From positions 1 to 64,000 of the forward strand of contig CAYZVC010000003.1 of the NCBI GenBank assembly GCA_964482035.1: a DNA stretch of 64,000 bases, in the 5' to 3' direction. Origin of the DNA: JANJWP01 sp964482035 (GTDB taxonomy: Bacteria > Patescibacteriota > Gracilibacteria > BD1-5 > UBA2023). The first letter of the stretch is position 1; each line of letters opens with the position of its first letter. The translations under genes and the position numbers were made by a program. Positions 48,401 through 57,864 of the stretch are shown one piece after another. The notes below the pieces were generated by a model. It worked only from the letters and a program-made list of their open reading frames with translations. It did not search any database and was not told the DNA's origin.

Positions 48401-49405
48401 CTATTTCGCAAGCGCCGGAACCGTGAGCATCCCCTTCATGACGCGGACGTCGAGACCTGCCGGATATTTCGCTTCGGCGGTCTTGAGGGATGCGGAAAGC
48501 GAATTCCTGACCCCGTTTTTCCATGCGTCCACCTGCGCCTTGGTCGCGCCTTTTTTCTTCATGGCGCGGATCTGTCCGGCCACTTTCGCGTTGAACGCCG
48601 AAACCTTCGCGGCAACGGCCGCGTTTTCCCGCTTTTGCGCGGGAGTGGCTTCCACTACCGCGAACGCGTCCATGATTTTCCGGCCCGGCTTCCTGATGAC
48701 GCGCCCTTCGTACGACATGCCCATGCTTCCTCCGTTGTCGAGTCCGATGGCTTGGTAACACCCGAAATTCTTCTTGATGAAATCCGGCATTTCGTAGATC
48801 GTGGCGGACGTGACGGTACCGAAATATACGGTATCGCCCTTTTCGTTCGAACAGATGAACGACTTCGCCGACGACGCGCGCATCTTGGCATCGATTTCGG
48901 ATTCGGACTCCGGGAGGATGTTCTTTCCTTCCAAAAGGAGTACGGGAATGTTGGATATCCCGTTTTTGAGTTCTTTTTTCTTATCGACGTTGTACGAACG
49001 GTCGATACCCTTGCCATACCAGACGTTATCCAGAACGAAGAGCGGTTTGTCGTTCGCGTCGAAACCGAAAAACCCCTTCGCGCCGAAATCGCCGCCGAAT
49101 TTGAAATTCTGTTTCCCTTCGTACGCGCGGTCGGCGTTGGTATAGGTTTTTCCGCACCATTTATAATCTTCCGGACAGAAATACGCGCCGTTGATTCCAG
49201 TATCCGAACCGGCCTTTTTCAAGAGGTTTTCGAACGTTTCGCCACCGTCTTCCGCGTACGGGGTGACGATGCGGGTGTTCCCGTCGAGCGTGACTTTGAC
49301 GACGCTTACGGACTTTCCGTCGATCTTCGATTCGACGAGTTCCTTCGAGGCGAACGCCGGGACGGAAATTACACAAAGGAAGAACGCGATGACGGCTCGT
49401 TTCAT
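48401..49405 (-). CDS. Secreted NAGPA-domain (phosphodiester glycosidase-like) protein
   Basis: 334 residues, ATG 49405 to TAG. Signal peptide KRAVIAFFLCVISVPAFA, cut near residue 19. The domain shows DTGINGAYFCPEDY, NFKFGGDFGAKGFFGFDAND, SNIPVLLLEG and YQAIGLDNGGSMGMSYEGR, the DGG-type motif of NAGPA/PF09992 proteins, which cleave sugar-phosphate diesters. Ends in a Lys/Ala-rich helical region. Probably exported and active on cell-wall or polysaccharide links; a role in attacking a host wall is only a guess. Confidence 0.85.
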   Translation of the reverse strand: MKRAVIAFFLCVISVPAFASKELVESKIDGKSVSVVKVTLDGNTRIVTPYAEDGGETFENLLKKAGSDTGINGAYFCPEDYKWCGKTYTNADRAYEGKQNFKFGGDFGAKGFFGFDANDKPLFVLDNVWYGKGIDRSYNVDKKKELKNGISNIPVLLLEGKNILPESESEIDAKMRASSAKSFICSNEKGDTVYFGTVTSATIYEMPDFIKKNFGCYQAIGLDNGGSMGMSYEGRVIRKPGRKIMDAFAVVEATPAQKRENAAVAAKVSAFNAKVAGQIRAMKKKGATKAQVDAWKNGVRNSLSASLKTAEAKYPAGLDVRVMKGMLTVPALAK

Positions 49406-49543
49406 AGGTCGTTGGGGTTGGATTTCGGACAAAGCCTATACGAATCGGGGATTTTGGAAATGGTCTTTATGAATCCGTACGCGGTTTTCATTTGACTATC
49501 GTTGGCATATGGAGTTATATCAACGCGTAATTAATAGGAAACC

Positions 49544-50614
49544 ATGAGAAAAATACTCACGCTGAAGGGATTCGGGTTCACCCTCGTCGAACTCATCGTC
49601 GTCATCACCATCCTCGCTATCCTCGCGACCATAGGGTTCCTGGCACTTTCCGGCTATTCGCAGGACGCTAAGGATTCCGTCATCAAAGCGAACGTACGAT
49701 CGGTACAGACGGCGATTTCGTCCGAATCCGCGATATCCGGAAACTCTCCGAGGTACTACGTGGTACACGATGCCGCGGCGGCACTTACCGGTTCGACGGC
49801 GATCGTTTACGTAGACGGAAATCCGGTAATCCTTACGTGAGGTTCCTGGAACGTTTCGGGGACCAACTACTCGGCCGGGAACCCCGACTACGTGAAACTG
49901 AAAATGAATCCTGAAAAATTCCGCACGTCCTCTCTTTTTTCCAACGCGTCCGCCATGGCGTACGACGCAAAATACCTCATGGTATGAGCGATGGAATTCA
50001 CCTCCAATTACGCCGGGAAGATTCGGGTAGGTTCGTATTTCCAAGTCGCCGGTATCGTTCCGGCCACCGGAAAGGCTTCCGTCTCGTGAAACTATCCGAC
50101 TTCGTCGGGATCGGTAGGAGGACTTATCGCGAGCGATCCTACGAAAAACGCGACTTGAGCGATCGTCGACGGGGTCGTCTGAACCCCGGTCAGCGCACCA
50201 TCCGACGGAACGATTACGGTCAGTTTCCGCGGCGCGACCATTACGGGCGTTCCCGTGGTTACGACCTGGGAAGCCGCTTGTCAGAAGTGTCGAGATCTCG
50301 GGAAGAGAGTCGTTACCGAATGCCAATGAATGGGCGGAAGTTCGACGAACTACGTAGATTACCAATACGTCCCTTCTCTTTCGAACGCTTCGAATTGCAT
50401 GCATAACGAAGGCTGGGCAATCCAAACGACTGAAAAAATCTTCTTTCCGGACAAGCGTACGAGTGATGCGGACGCCTGTACCACGAGCGCCGTCACCGGA
50501 AGGTCGGCGATGTACAATTACACGAACGGCTATTGGTCCAGCAAAGCTTCGGCATGGACCGCCTATGATACGTACGGCACGCCAAACGGATCGTACTACC
50601 TGGCTTGCAACTAG
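49544..50614 (+). CDS. Modular type IV pilin-like protein with Cys-containing C-terminal domain
   Basis: 356 residues, ATG 49544 to TAG. Leader with Gly11, then FTLVELIVVITILAILATIG. Module: SGYSQDAKDSVIKANVRS, NSPRYYVVHDAAAAL, NVSGTNYSAGNPDYVKLKMN, GSYFQVAGIVPATGKASVSG, NYPTSSGSVGGLI. The last 130 residues hold CQKCRDLGKRVVTECQGMGGS, CMHNEGWAIQTTEKIFFPDK and a Tyr/Trp-rich end closing in Cys (YLACN), possibly disulfide-bonded and lectin-like, not identified. TGA codons at 49838, 49985, 50087 and others are Gly. Confidence 0.85.
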
Positions 50615-50621
50615 GCGTCCG

Positions 50622-50690
50622 TTTGACATTCCGCCCATACCGAGTACAAACCGAAAGCCTACCAAGCAACACGTTTCAAAGGAGGTTTCC
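50622..50690 (+). promoter_or_regulatory. Promoter and SD leader of the gene at 50691
   Basis: TTGACA starting about 8 bases after the pilin stop, a 16-base spacer, TACAAA, and a strong CAAAGGAGG 8 bases before the ATG. Confidence 0.6.
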
Positions 50691-50972
50691 ATGGTAGACT
50701 TCAGTTCGTTTTTCCCACCGCCTTTCGGCGGCATCATGAAAGGATACGCCGATTGCCTCACGGGTGGCGCGATACTCGCGACGCACGGGACGGCGAACGC
50801 CGGGAAGGAGTTGGAAAACGCCTTCGACGACGGGTGTAGAAACCTGTTCGTATCCTGGTTCTCGGCTTCGTTCGAGAACGCCAAACGCTTTTCTTCAGCC
50901 ATGGAGTCGTTGCAGCATTCGCCGTTCGCCGTACCCCGGCATATCGACGACCACTGCGAGATTTCCCGGTAA
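50691..50972 (+). CDS. Small helical protein, paralogue of the protein at 47818
   Basis: 93 residues, ATG 50691 to TAA. Starts MVDFSSFFPPPFGGIMKGY; the middle ENAFDDGCRNLFVSWF and NAKRFSSAME matches the 47818 protein. No membrane segment. Function unknown. It is transcribed from its own TTGACA promoter directly after a pilin gene and ends before a terminator. Confidence 0.6.
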   Translation: MVDFSSFFPPPFGGIMKGYADCLTGGAILATHGTANAGKELENAFDDGCRNLFVSWFSASFENAKRFSSAMESLQHSPFAVPRHIDDHCEISR

Positions 50973-50982
50973 GACAAGCTTG

Positions 50983-51012
50983 AAAATCCCCCTTCCCGGG
51001 GGATTTTTTGTA
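50983..51012 (+). terminator. Terminator
   Basis: AAAATCCCCC-TTCCC-GGGGGATTTT followed by TT. Confidence 0.85.
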
Positions 51013-51078
51013 AAATCCGTGTTTATTTTTCAATCCGTTCGCGTTACAATCGACAAAATCTGACCCCCAGAGCGCCCT

Positions 51079-52470
51079 ATGACCGGACTCCGACGCCCCT
51101 TCGTCTTTCTTTTTACGGCATTCGTCTCGTTTTGCCCATCCGTCTCGGCGAGCTGAGTAAAAGCCGACCTCACCGAGGCCGAAAAGGAATACGTAAGGAA
51201 AGTCGACACCGTGAAAATGTGCGTCGATCCCGATTGGGAACCGTTCGAAAAGATCGATTCCGAAGGAAAATACGTGGGAATCGGTGCCGATTTGGTCCGA
51301 ACGGTTTTCGAACGCGTCGGACTGAAGCTCGAAATCCTCAAAACCGCGGATTGGGACGAAAGCGTGGCAGCGTCGAAGGCATGAAAATGCCGGTGACTCG
51401 CCTTTCTCAACCAAACGGCCGCGCGGGACGAATGGCTGTCGTTTACCAATCCCGTATTTTTAGACCCGAACGTCGTCATCACCCGCGAAGGGCATCCGTT
51501 CATCGGCGACTTGTCGGAATTGCAGAACGAATCGGTAGCTATACCCCACAACACTTCGATTGAGGAGTGGTTGAGAAAAGAATATCCCAACCTCCTCGTC
51601 ATTCCCACCAAAAGCGAATCCGAGGCCATAGACATGGTTTCGGAACGCAGGGCCGACATGACGGTGCGTTCGCTCGTCATCGCGGCATACACCATTCGGA
51701 AGCAAGGATTGTTCAACCTGAAGGTTTCCGGCGAATTTTCATGACATGAAAACCATTTGCGCATCGGAGTTTCGAAAGACGATTCCGAGCTTCTCGCGGT
51801 TCTGCAGAAAGGAGTGGCCACGATCACCGAGGCAGACCGGCAGGCGGCCACGAACCGCCATGTCCCCATGACTATCCAAAAAGGCACGGACTACTCGGTC
51901 GTCGTCAAAATCCTCTTAGGCGTAGCTTTGCTCTTGGCTGCCTGACTGTATTGGAATAGGAAATTGAGCGCGCTCAATCGCGAACTTGAAAGACTTTCGG
52001 CTACGGACAAACTCACCGGACTTTCGAACCGGGTGAAACTGGATTCGAAACTCGACGAAGAAACCGGGAGATCCGAAAGGTTCTGAAGCCCGTTTTCCGT
52101 CATCATCGCCGACATCGATTTCTTCAAGGCGGTCAACGACGTACACGGACATCAAGCGGGGGACGCCGTTTTGGTCCGGACGGCCTCGATCTTGCGTGAA
52201 AATACCCGGAAGACCGACGTCGTCTGACGCTGGGGAGGCGAAGAGTTCCTCATCCTCTGTCCGCATACCGACGAAGGATGAGCCGTCATGCTTGCTGAAA
52301 ATCTCCGGAAAGGAATGGAAAACGCCGATTTTGGAAAAGTCGGAAAAAAGACCGCGAGTTTCGGAGTCGCGGAGTTCCGACCGGGACAAACGGTCGAGCA
52401 TCTCGTAGCCAACGCGGACGCCGCGCTCTACCGGGCGAAGCGTGCCGGAAGGAACTTGGTGATGGTATAG
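51079..52470 (+). CDS. Periplasmic solute-binding sensor with GGDEF domain
   Basis: 463 residues, ATG 51079 to TAG. Signal segment at the start, then a family 3 solute-binding domain (VKMCVDPDWEPFEKIDSEG, YVGIGADLVRTVFERVG, FTNPVFLDPNVVITREG, VSERRADMTVRSLVIAAYT), a membrane helix (VVVKILLGVALLLAAG) and a GGDEF domain (SATDKLTGLSNRVKLD, IIADIDFFKAVNDVHGHQ, DVVGRWGGEEFLILC). The Gly in VVGRWGGEEF and in RFGSPFSV is TGA (52225, 52084). Binding of a small ligand outside would tune c-di-GMP inside. Confidence 0.92.
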
Positions 52471-52479
52471 CGGGATTGC

Positions 52480-53610
52480 CTACTTAGAATTGGAAACGCT
52501 GCCGGATTCGGATGATTCTTCCATGGCTTTCATAATGTTCTCTATGACCTTGTCGGCGTTCCCTTCAGGATTTCCTTCCTTGGCAATTTGCGCGTATTTC
52601 AAGGCTTCCGGATAATTCCTCTTGAGCGAATAACCGATCGACAAATCTAGGGCCGCGACGTACGGTTGGCTTAACAGATTCCAGTCGTTCAATTCTTTCC
52701 GGCTTGCGTCAGGGGAATCGAGGCTCAACCGCAACGCGACTACGGCGTCGTCGTATTTCCGAAGCTGGAGAAGCGCCGCGCCCTTCAAATGGTAGGCGTC
52801 ACGGTACGCGTATCCCCGCTTCTCCGCTTCGGTTATGGCGGTATCCGCACTGACGACGGCTCAAGAGTAATCTTGGTTGATAATCTTGATCTTCGCAAGA
52901 TTCTTGTGCGCGACGTGACAAAATTCCTTGCAAACCGAGACTGCCGCCTCAAAAGTTTCCTTAGCCGCCTTCATATCCCTGTCCGCAAGGAATTCGCCAC
53001 CGAGATTGACGTAGGCCTTTTCGAATTTCGGATCGGCGGCGATGGCCGATCGGTATTCGGCAATGGCACGGGGGCGGTCCCCTTCGTTCGAATAGATGAT
53101 GCCCAATCTCAGATATGAGACCGAATCCCTGGGATCGAGCTCGATCGCCTTTTTGAATTCCGCAACGATTTCGTCCGTAGAATCGGCGATGTCGAAGAGT
53201 ACGAGTCCTTTCCCCCTATGGGCTCTTGAGGAATCGGAAATTTCAGAAGAAAGGTCGAATCGTTTTTCAGCGGAAACGAGCAATTGGTACGCGGCGGCCT
53301 GTGCGATGTCGGAATCGGCATATTTGAGATTCATGGCCAAGGCGTATTCCTTTTCTCAAACGTCCGCGAAAAAAACGGAATCCGCCGGAGTTTTCGACGG
53401 AGAATCCGCCCGCTCGTCAGCCTCCTTTCTGATTTTCGCCAAATCCGCGGGAACGAGGGATTCCGGAATTCAACCTTGGGATTCTTCCAACATGGAAGAA
53501 ATGACTTCCCTTTGGACCGATGGCGTCGATTTGGGAAGATAAGTGGCCGCTAGGAAAACGGTAGCCGCAAGGATTCCGAAAGCCAGAAACGTTTTTTGAG
53601 TGGTAGTCAT
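52480..53610 (-). CDS. Membrane-anchored TPR protein
   Basis: 376 residues, ATG 53610 (or 53616) to TAG. An N-terminal signal anchor (TFLAFGILAATVFLAATYLP) precedes helical repeats with TPR spacing: IVAEFKKAIELDPRDSVSYL, AIAEYRSAIAADPKFEKAYV, AKETFEAAVSVCKEFCHVAH, and later DAYHLKGAALLQLRKYDDA. TGA at 53470, 53355 and 52861 is Gly. TPR proteins act as protein-binding scaffolds; the partner is unknown. Its stop is 9 bases from that of the convergent SBP-GGDEF gene. Confidence 0.85.
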
Positions 53611-53627
53611 GCCCATGCTGAAAAAAC

Positions 53628-53657
53628 AACGGCCCGCCTTTTTCGGGCGGGCCGTTC
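53628..53657. terminator. Terminator of aspS
   Basis: AACGGCCCGCC and GGCGGGCCGTT arms with a short T-rich loop, directly after the aspS stop on the minus strand. Confidence 0.8.
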
Positions 53658-53661
53658 GAAA

Positions 53662-55467
53662 TTACGACTTATGCGTTTCGCGGATCTTGATGTGGAGTTC
53701 GCGGAGCTGGGCTTCGTCGACGTGCGACGGAGCGCTCATCATCGTGTCTTCGGCCTTGCCCGACTTGGGGAAGGCGTAGACTTCGCGGATGTTCGGTTCT
53801 TCGCAGAGGATCATCATGAGGCGGTCGAACCCGAAGGCGAATCCTCCGTGCGGCGGAACGCCGTACTGGAAGGCTTCGTACATCGCGCCGAACTTGGCCT
53901 TCACTTCAGCTTCGCCCTTGCCGACGATTTCGAAGCCCTTTACCAAGGCCTTGATGTCGTGGTTGCGGATCGAGCCCGAGAGGACTTCGTAGCCGTTGCA
54001 GGCGAGGTCGTACTGCATGCCGTAGACGTCGAGCGGGTCTTTTCCGCCTTCGAACGCCTTCACGCCGCCGTGGGGCATCGAGAACGGGTTGTGTTCGAAG
54101 TCGTACGAACCGTCGTCCTTCTGTTCGTACATCGGGAAATCGGTCACCCAGGCGAAGCAGAGTTCGTCTTTGTTTACGAGGGCGTACTTGTCGCGGAGCG
54201 CGAGGCGGACTTTGCCGAGAACCTTGTTGACGAGTTTGCGGTCGGCGCCTCCGAAGAAGACCATGTCGCCCACTTTCGGCGCGAGCTTGGCTTCGATGGC
54301 GGCGAGTTCGTTGCCGGTGAAGAACTTGAGAATCGGCGAACGCGGTCCGGCTTCTTCGTAGATGATGTACGCGAGGCCCTTGGCGCCTTCGGCCTGGGCT
54401 ACGGCGGTGATGTCGTCGATTTCGGAGCGGCTCATCGGAGCGGCGCCTTCGGCGAGGTTCGGTCGGGTGAACTTCATCGCTTTGACAACTCCGCCTTCGG
54501 CGACGGCGTTGGCGAATACTGAGAATCCGGAATCCTTGAAGTCGGCGGTAAGGTCGGCGAACTTCATGTCGAAGCGGAGGTCCGGCTTGTCGGAACCGTA
54601 GTTGTCCATCGCTTCGGTGTGCGTCATGCGGAAGAATTGTCCGTTCTCGTCGAGCTTGACCCACTTGTGCGGAGCCATGTGCTTGATGAGGTCCTGGGCG
54701 AAGCGTTCCGCTACGTTCTGAACGTCGCGTTCTTCTACGAAGCTCATTTCGCAGTCGATCTGGTAGAACTCGCAGGAGTGGCGGTCGGCGCGCGGGTCTT
54801 CGTCGCGGAAACACGGGGCGATCTGGAAGTACTTGTCCACGCCGCCTACCATGAGGAGCTGCTTGTACTGCTGCGGAGCCTGCGGAAGGGCGTAGAACAT
54901 CCCCTGGTGGAGACGGGACGGGATGAGGTAGTCGCGGGCGCCTTCCGGGGAGGAAACGGTGAAGATCGGGGTCTGGACTTCGAGGAAGTCTTCGCCGGAA
55001 AACCAGTTGCGGGCGAACTGGTTCATTTTGGCGCGGAACTGGACGTTACCGAGAGTCTTGCGGCGGCGGAGGTCGAGATAGCGGTGCTTGTAGCGCACTT
55101 CTTCGTTGGCCTCGGAGTGGTCGTCGATGACGAACGGCGGGGTCTTGGCTTCGGCGAGGACTTCGGCCGAGTGGATGATGACTTCGATTTCGCCGGTGGA
55201 AAGGTTCGGGTTGTTTTGGCCTTCCGGACGAGCACGGACGGTTCCGTGGAGCTTGACGACGTATTCCGAGCGGAAAGAGTCGGCAACCTTCCAAGCGGAT
55301 TCGCTATCGGCCGGGTCGTAGACGGTCTGAGTGAGGCCGTAGCGGTCTCGGAGGTCGATGAAGATGATGCCTCCGTGGTCGCGGCGGTTGGCTACCCAGC
55401 CGGAGAGGACGACGTCCTTTCCGATGTCGGATGCGGTAAGTTGTCCGCAGGTATGGGTTCGGTGCAT
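53662..55467 (-). CDS. aspS: Aspartyl-tRNA synthetase, bacterial type
   Basis: 601 residues, ATG 55467 to TAA, normal length for the bacterial form with the GAD insertion. N-terminal anticodon-binding OB fold (THTCGQLTASDIGKDVVLSGW, RRDHGGIIFIDLRDR), class II motifs EVQTPIFTVSSPEGARDYLI, IAPCFRDEDPRADRH (motif 2) and GGFAFGFDRLMMILCEEPN (motif 3). Whether it also charges tRNA-Asn cannot be read from the sequence. No TGA. A T-box-like leader precedes it. Confidence 0.97.
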   Translation of the reverse strand: MHRTHTCGQLTASDIGKDVVLSGWVANRRDHGGIIFIDLRDRYGLTQTVYDPADSESAWKVADSFRSEYVVKLHGTVRARPEGQNNPNLSTGEIEVIIHSAEVLAEAKTPPFVIDDHSEANEEVRYKHRYLDLRRRKTLGNVQFRAKMNQFARNWFSGEDFLEVQTPIFTVSSPEGARDYLIPSRLHQGMFYALPQAPQQYKQLLMVGGVDKYFQIAPCFRDEDPRADRHSCEFYQIDCEMSFVEERDVQNVAERFAQDLIKHMAPHKWVKLDENGQFFRMTHTEAMDNYGSDKPDLRFDMKFADLTADFKDSGFSVFANAVAEGGVVKAMKFTRPNLAEGAAPMSRSEIDDITAVAQAEGAKGLAYIIYEEAGPRSPILKFFTGNELAAIEAKLAPKVGDMVFFGGADRKLVNKVLGKVRLALRDKYALVNKDELCFAWVTDFPMYEQKDDGSYDFEHNPFSMPHGGVKAFEGGKDPLDVYGMQYDLACNGYEVLSGSIRNHDIKALVKGFEIVGKGEAEVKAKFGAMYEAFQYGVPPHGGFAFGFDRLMMILCEEPNIREVYAFPKSGKAEDTMMSAPSHVDEAQLRELHIKIRETHKS

Positions 55468-55714
55468 GGTTTCGTGGTAAAAACGCGCAAATAAAAAAAC
55501 GCCTGACGAAAGTCAGCGCTTCGGTCCCGCGAATCGGGAAGGTGCCACCGAGGCTTCGGATCGGAACGTTCCGGTCCTTCTTGATTTCGCCCGATGACGG
55601 GGGCTTCCGGAGGGTTCTACTGGGGATTTCTCCCGTTCTTCCCTCGGCTCGCGGGTGTTGGCCGCTCGTACGCCTTTCTGATTGGGAGAATATGTCAAAC
55701 CCGCTAAAAGTCAA
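55468..55714 (-). promoter_or_regulatory. Promoter and T-box riboswitch-like leader of aspS
   Basis: On the minus strand: TTGACT, 16 bases, TATTCT, then a leader of about 210 bases. Near its end GCCTCGGTGGCACC pairs with GGGACCGAAGC around a TTCCCG/CGGGA stem, giving a T-box antiterminator. The TGGC of the bulge would pair with the GCCA end of uncharged tRNA-Asp (discriminator G73). An alternative terminator, CGCTGAC-TTTC-GTCAGGCG then seven T, lies right after (55493-55519). I could not fix the Stem I specifier codon by eye. Confidence 0.7.
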
Positions 55715-55757
55715 TTGCGCGTTCGTCCGAAACCCGTAATATCGGCGCGTTACTTTC

Positions 55758-57113
55758 ATGAAACTTATGGAAATCAAAAACGCCCTCACGAATTACGCCG
55801 AAGACGTCAAGGCCGTAGGCAAGGACTTCGTTTCCCCGTACCGCCATTTCGTCCACTGGAACCTTTCGAAAATTGTCACGTTCTGCTACGCGGCACTGGC
55901 GGGTTTGGCTTTCTCCATCCCGTTCCTTCTGGCCATCGCCGGAATCGTCTATTACGCGCTGAGCTTCCCCGCCGGGGAAGCCACCAGGACGATGCTTTCG
56001 CAGAATTCCATCTCCCCGCTCCTCATTCAGGCGGTGCTCTACGAAAACGGGGGCAAGGTCGCTCTCATCTCGCTTCTCTTCGTCTGCGTGCTTGCGGTAT
56101 TTTCGGTATTCGTCAGCTACGGGTACTACCTTTTGGCCAACGTCTACCGCTCGTATGCCGAGGGCGTGGAACTCCCGGTTTTGGAAAACCGCTATTTCGA
56201 TTGGAAGGGCATTTGGAAATTCACCGCGACTCTCGGCTGGTCTTCCCTCTACGTTCTCGCTCCCATCGTCGTGGCGATCTTCGCGTTCGCGGGAATCGCC
56301 ATCTGGTCGTATAGCGAAACCGGGATGTCGGAAGACGTTTCGTACGCGGTCGGGCTCGCCACGTCGGTCACGCTCTTCCTTACGTTCTGGACGACGCTCT
56401 ATTTCGCTTTCCGAACCGGTTTCGCCACGTTCGAACTCCTTGCCGAAGAGGGTGGATACGCCACTGGTCGCGAATACGTTCGCCGCAGCATGTCGATGAC
56501 CAAGGGCAAGGTCGTGCGTACCATGCTCGTAGTGTTGCCGTTCGTCATCGTAGCCGGAATCGCTGAAGAAGTCATCACCGCCAACAACCAGGCGCTTTCG
56601 GTTTCGCGCATGTACGAAGGCGCGGTGAAGCTCAAGGAACAAATCGCGAAGGACAAGACCGATTCGGATTTCGTCTCCGACCAAATCGACCGCGACCTCG
56701 GCAACGAGGACGCGTCCATGGCGGCCTCGATCATTGCCGAACACAAGGCCCAAAAAGACGGCATCGACCGCGCGTTCTTCGGCGAAATCGCTCCGTACCT
56801 CGACCGCCAGCAAATCGACCCGTCCTGGAAAAACTACGACCGCGCCTTCGCGTTCGTGAGCTTTTTACTCTTGGACGGGCTCGTCCTCATGGCGTATTTC
56901 TCGGCGTTCCTCCAAATGGGTGGAAAACTTCGCAACGGAGGGGAAACCCAAGCCCCGGAAGAATCCGAAGAAACCTCAGAAGTTCCGGCTGAAAAACCCA
57001 AGAAACCAGCCGTAAAAAAGGCCGCGCCCAAAAAGGAAAAGCCTGAAGAAAAGCCGGCGGCCGCCAAAAAGGCTCCGGCTAAGAAGTCCGCAGCTAAGAA
57101 ACCCGCCGCCTAA
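55758..57113 (+). CDS. Polytopic membrane protein with Lys/Ala-rich tail
   Basis: 451 residues, ATG 55758 to TAA, no TGA. About six hydrophobic segments (VTFCYAALAGLAFSIPFLLA, VALISLLFVCVLAVFSVFV, LYVLAPIVVAIFAFAGIAI, VTLFLTFWTTLYFAF, TMLVVLPFVIVAGIA, SFLLLDGLVLMAYFS). The last 70 residues are a cytoplasmic Lys/Ala/Pro repeat region (KKPAVKKAAPKKEKPEEKPA, KKAPAKKSAAKK) like histone H1-type tails that bind nucleic acid or polyanions. No family recognised. Its stop overlaps the lgt start. Confidence 0.75.
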   Translation: MKLMEIKNALTNYAEDVKAVGKDFVSPYRHFVHWNLSKIVTFCYAALAGLAFSIPFLLAIAGIVYYALSFPAGEATRTMLSQNSISPLLIQAVLYENGGKVALISLLFVCVLAVFSVFVSYGYYLLANVYRSYAEGVELPVLENRYFDWKGIWKFTATLGWSSLYVLAPIVVAIFAFAGIAIWSYSETGMSEDVSYAVGLATSVTLFLTFWTTLYFAFRTGFATFELLAEEGGYATGREYVRRSMSMTKGKVVRTMLVVLPFVIVAGIAEEVITANNQALSVSRMYEGAVKLKEQIAKDKTDSDFVSDQIDRDLGNEDASMAASIIAEHKAQKDGIDRAFFGEIAPYLDRQQIDPSWKNYDRAFAFVSFLLLDGLVLMAYFSAFLQMGGKLRNGGETQAPEESEETSEVPAEKPKKPAVKKAAPKKEKPEEKPAAAKKAPAKKSAAKKPAA

Positions 57114-57853
57114 TGGTGACGGACGGATACTGGGCCCCGAAAGTCCTCTTCGATCTCGCGTGATACGCCGTCGCTTTTTGCGTTACGGCGTATTTTCGTA
57201 GGCGCGTCTTCAAGTCCGGAGAAGTAGGCGCGAAGTTTCCTTCCGACGCCGTCCGCTGGCATTACCACCTTTCGGTCATCGCCGGTGCCATGCTCGGCGG
57301 GACGCTCGTCTCGACTTTCGACGGATTCATGATTCCGGGTAGGAATCCCGAAAGCGCCATCATCGTTTCCAAGTCCATCGCGGGCGCGATTTTCTGAGGC
57401 GTAATCACGGCGGAGTCCATCAAGAAAAACCTCGGAATCACCGGTCCGACGGGCGTGCTTTTCCTTCCGGGAATCGTCACCGGCGTCTTTACCGGAAGGA
57501 TAGGCGCCTACGTTCTGGGCATCCGGGATTTCACCTACGGCCTCCCGACTTCGCTTCCCTGGGGAGTGGATTTCTGAGACGGCGTCGCGCGCCATCCCAC
57601 CATGCTCTACGAAATGCTCCTCCTGTGAATATTCTTCGCGGCGTTCTGCGCCGGCCTCGCTTCGGCAAGGCGCGCATGGTGGGTGAAAAACGGTTTTTAC
57701 GCTTTCGTTCTGACGTATTTCGCGTATCGTTTCGCCATAGGGTTCATCCAACCGTATTCGACCTTCTGGTTCGGGCTTTCGACCTACCAGGCGATCGCGT
57801 TGCCGATGATGGCGTACGGCTGGCTGATGATGAGGAAGGTTCGAAATTCTTAA
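57113..57853 (+). CDS. lgt: Prolipoprotein diacylglyceryl transferase
   Basis: 246 codons, ATG 57113 in TAATG overlap with the previous gene, TAA end. Seven membrane segments. Family landmarks: VTGVFTGRIGAYVLGI, YGLPTSLPWGVDF then TGA (Gly, 57575) then DGVARHPTMLYEMLLL, matching the G-D-G-x-x-R-HPTQLYE motif. Other TGA codons (57161, 57395, 57626) are Gly too. It moves diacylglycerol from phosphatidylglycerol to the lipobox Cys; the lipoproteins at 39571 and 45737 are likely clients. Slightly short and divergent, as usual in CPR genomes. Confidence 0.9.
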
Positions 57854-57864
57854 CCCCGCCGACC

